From Mucilaginibacter rivuli (lineage in GTDB: Bacteria > Bacteroidota > Bacteroidia > Sphingobacteriales > Sphingobacteriaceae), in assembly GCF_019391655.1 (NCBI RefSeq), contig NZ_JAHXPQ010000004.1, positions 124,001 through 188,000 of the forward strand: 64,000 bases of DNA. Direction: 5' to 3'. The notes under the pieces were generated by a model. That model was given only the letters and a program-made list of their open reading frames with translations, was not told the origin of the DNA and searched no databases. Position numbers and translations under genes: made by a program. Shown one piece after another: positions 62,308 to 64,000 of this stretch (its first letter is position 1; every line of letters starts with the position of its first letter).

Positions 62308-62895
62308 CTACAATATCTTAAACCCTAAACTGATGTGCCATAAATTTTGGCGCTGGCCAAACTTTTCATTTACCTGGGTAAGGCCACCTTCATAACGCGC
62401 GTCGATAGAGATATTTCCCAGATCGATACCGGCACCGGCCTGGTAGCCAAGGGTGCTGTTTTTGTAATTACCCAGATCGCGGTAAGCGGCGCCTAAATTA
62501 TCCGAAAAGCTTTCGTCGGTATTTAAAATGTACGAATAAATAGGGCCTGCCATGATCCGGAAGTTCAAACTCTCGGCACCGAAAGATTTACCGATCAATA
62601 CCGGCACATCCAACGAAGTGAACCGCACCTTTGCCGAACCGCCCGCGTTACTTCCGTTTGAATCGAAATTAAATTTACCGCCTTTACTACCTACGTAGAG
62701 TTCGGGCTGTACATAAAAGCCTGTGCCTATTCGCGCGAAAGCGCCAAACTGGTAGCCCGCAACGGTTGATTGTGAGTAATTATCATTATCTATTTTAGAA
62801 ATATTTAAGCCTCCTTTTACCCCTAAAGAGAATTGGGCCTTAACGCTTACCGCGGATATCACCACAGCAGCCAAACATAGCATATACTTTTTCAT
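62308..62895 (-). CDS. Outer-membrane beta-barrel protein (porin/PorT-type family)
   Basis: 195 residues; signal peptide (ending VSVKAQ) and repeated amphipathic strands (FSLGVKGGLNISKID, YQFGAFARIGTGFYVQPELYVGSKGG, IDARYEGGLTQV), ending with WHISLGFKIL, an outer-membrane barrel terminal strand. Small 8-stranded barrels of this kind are common in Bacteroidota; the role is unknown. Confidence 0.85.
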   Translation of the reverse strand: MKKYMLCLAAVVISAVSVKAQFSLGVKGGLNISKIDNDNYSQSTVAGYQFGAFARIGTGFYVQPELYVGSKGGKFNFDSNGSNAGGSAKVRFTSLDVPVLIGKSFGAESLNFRIMAGPIYSYILNTDESFSDNLGAAYRDLGNYKNSTLGYQAGAGIDLGNISIDARYEGGLTQVNEKFGQRQNLWHISLGFKIL

Positions 62896-63013
62896 AGTTA
62901 TTGGTTTTTATTAGTAGACGTATTTTGATTAGCAATAGTCACAAATTGCGAACCAAAAATTATAAAACGACTTTAATTTGCTTTTTTATACTTTTGCATA
63001 AAATAATTACACC

Positions 63014-63229
63014 ATGGCCGAGATCAAATTCAGTACTAAAGAATGGGCACGCATGAAAATCAAGCTTCAGCGTAAATACAACCATTTAACCGATGAGCAG
63101 TTACAATATGCCGACGGACAGGAAGAAGATCTGATAAACCGTGTGATGGCACTGGTAAACCGCGACCGCGAATACGTTGTTTTTACCTTTAAAAAAGCGT
63201 TGGTAAACCTGGATACCAACAGATTGTAA
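63014..63229 (+). CDS. Small CsbD-like protein
   Basis: 71 residues, no signal peptide. IKFSTKEWARMKIKLQRKYNHLTDEQLQYADGQEEDLINRV resembles CsbD-type stress proteins (W-x3-K-x2-L and LTDEQL). A TACTTTTG (62989-62996) that fits the -7 box lies 18 bases upstream of the start. Function unknown beyond a general-stress association of the family. Confidence 0.68.
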   Translation: MAEIKFSTKEWARMKIKLQRKYNHLTDEQLQYADGQEEDLINRVMALVNRDREYVVFTFKKALVNLDTNRL

Positions 63230-63298
63230 TTTTTTTAACTCATACTAAAGGCCGTTCTGTTTTTTTAGTACATTTATATTCTCAACAAAGAATACAGA

Positions 63299-64000
63299 AT
63301 GGAAAGGCGTGTTGTAATGGGTAAAAGCTATAAAAAACTGGGTGTAACGGCTGGTGTATTATCACTTGCATTGGTTTTATGGAGTTTTAATGATGATCTG
63401 TTCCAGATATCAAAAAACCTGGAAGTATTTGCCTCGGTTTATAAAGAGATCAACATTAATTATGTTGACGAGATCATCCCTGCCAAATTAGTAAAAACCG
63501 GTGTTGATGCCATGCTGGATGGTCTTGACCCGTATACCGAGTTTGTTCCCGAATCGGAAATTGAAGATTATAAGCTTAAATATGTAAGCACCCAATATGG
63601 CGGCATTGGCGCCAGCATCTTCTCAAAAAACAAAAAAATCATCATATCTGATATTGCCGAAGGTTTCCCGGCGCAAAAGGCCGATATCCATGTGGGCGAC
63701 GAGTTGGTTAAGATAAACGACATTGTACTTTACGGTAAAAACAGCGACCAGGTGAGCGCTCTTTTAAAAGGTGCCAAAGGCGGCCCGATTAAACTGCAAC
63801 TTAAACGCGATGGCGTGGCTGAGCCGATAGAAAAAAGCCTGGTGCGCGATGAGATACAGCAACCCAACGTATCCTACTCGGGTATGGTGGCGGGCAATAT
63901 GGGTTACATAAAACTCGATCGCTTTTTAGAGAACTCCGGCCAGGAAGTTACCGATGCCTTAGTCGCTATTAAAAAGAATAACCCTAATGGTATCATTCTC
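63299..64000 (+). CDS. S41-family C-terminal processing peptidase, 3'-truncated by window
   Basis: 234 residues visible; the frame stays open to base 64000. N-terminal membrane or signal segment (LGVTAGVLSLALVLWSF), then the S41 N-terminal helical part (VYKEININYVDEI, LDPYTEFVPESE), PDZ domain (YGGIGASIFSKNKKIIISDIAEGFPAQKADIHVGDELVKIND) at about residues 100-175, and the start of the catalytic domain (GYIKLDRFLENSGQEVTDAL). The Ser-Lys dyad would lie after the cut. Confidence 0.92.
   Translation, partial: MERRVVMGKSYKKLGVTAGVLSLALVLWSFNDDLFQISKNLEVFASVYKEININYVDEIIPAKLVKTGVDAMLDGLDPYTEFVPESEIEDYKLKYVSTQYGGIGASIFSKNKKIIISDIAEGFPAQKADIHVGDELVKINDIVLYGKNSDQVSALLKGAKGGPIKLQLKRDGVAEPIEKSLVRDEIQQPNVSYSGMVAGNMGYIKLDRFLENSGQEVTDALVAIKKNNPNGIIL

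Overview
The window looks like chromosome of a soil- or plant-associated Bacteroidota, most likely Sphingobacteriaceae (Mucilaginibacter/Pedobacter type). The reasons are a PorP/SprF-family protein, Bacteroidota-style TAnnTTTG promoter boxes, DUF6443/RHS secreted proteins, a FucP fucose cluster, many short lipoprotein or signal-peptide ORFs, and dispersed palindromic intergenic repeats. Genus is inferred from protein style only; there is no rRNA gene in the window.

Layout. (1) 1-8191: a compact type II secretion/type IV pilus-like (pseudopilus) locus: GspF (cut by the window edge), a secreted protein with a tail-fibre-like C-terminal module, pseudopilin, short A24 prepilin peptidase, GspE ATPase, GspD secretin, and GspL/PilM- and GspM/PilO-like proteins. 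(2) 8192-10141: an IS110-family element whose recombinase is split by a -1 frameshift. It is preceded by TWO tandem copies of a structured, bridge-RNA-like non-coding region with compensatory base changes between copies. (3) 10142-20068: an accessory secreted-protein island: two proteins (one frameshifted) that carry the same C-terminal module as the one in the secretion locus, two large YD/RHS proteins separated by a small LTxxQ (Spy-like) periplasmic protein, a GIY-YIG-like toxin tip and a putative immunity gene closed by a strong terminator. (4) 20069-23644: a gene-poor A+T-rich stretch with palindromic repeats and a tRNA-Pro 3' fragment (integration scar), then a TetR-SDR-membrane protein operon with two identical operator cores and a second tRNA-like fragment. 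(5) 23645-36402: a Wzx/Wzy-type exopolysaccharide locus (Wza, Wzc, Wzx, Wzy and six glycosyltransferases). (6) 36551-49819: mostly housekeeping and single genes: PorP/SprF, Nei/Fpg glycosylase, GlcG-like protein, BstA/DinB protein, amidase, FAD oxidoreductase, YfhO, DUF4834, UvrB. (7) 49946-57169: a non-phosphorylated L-fucose catabolic cluster with its AraC regulator, but without a visible fuconate dehydratase. (8) 57202-64000: a HEPN-like unknown, DUF1543, GH65 phosphorylase/hydrolase, ParE-type toxin-antitoxin, ExbD, an outer-membrane barrel, a small protein and the start of an S41 protease.

The most unusual object is the duplicated guide-RNA-like region of the IS110 element. The second is the combination of a minimal pseudopilus secretion locus with a family of secreted proteins that share one C-terminal module, next to a YD/RHS toxin island.
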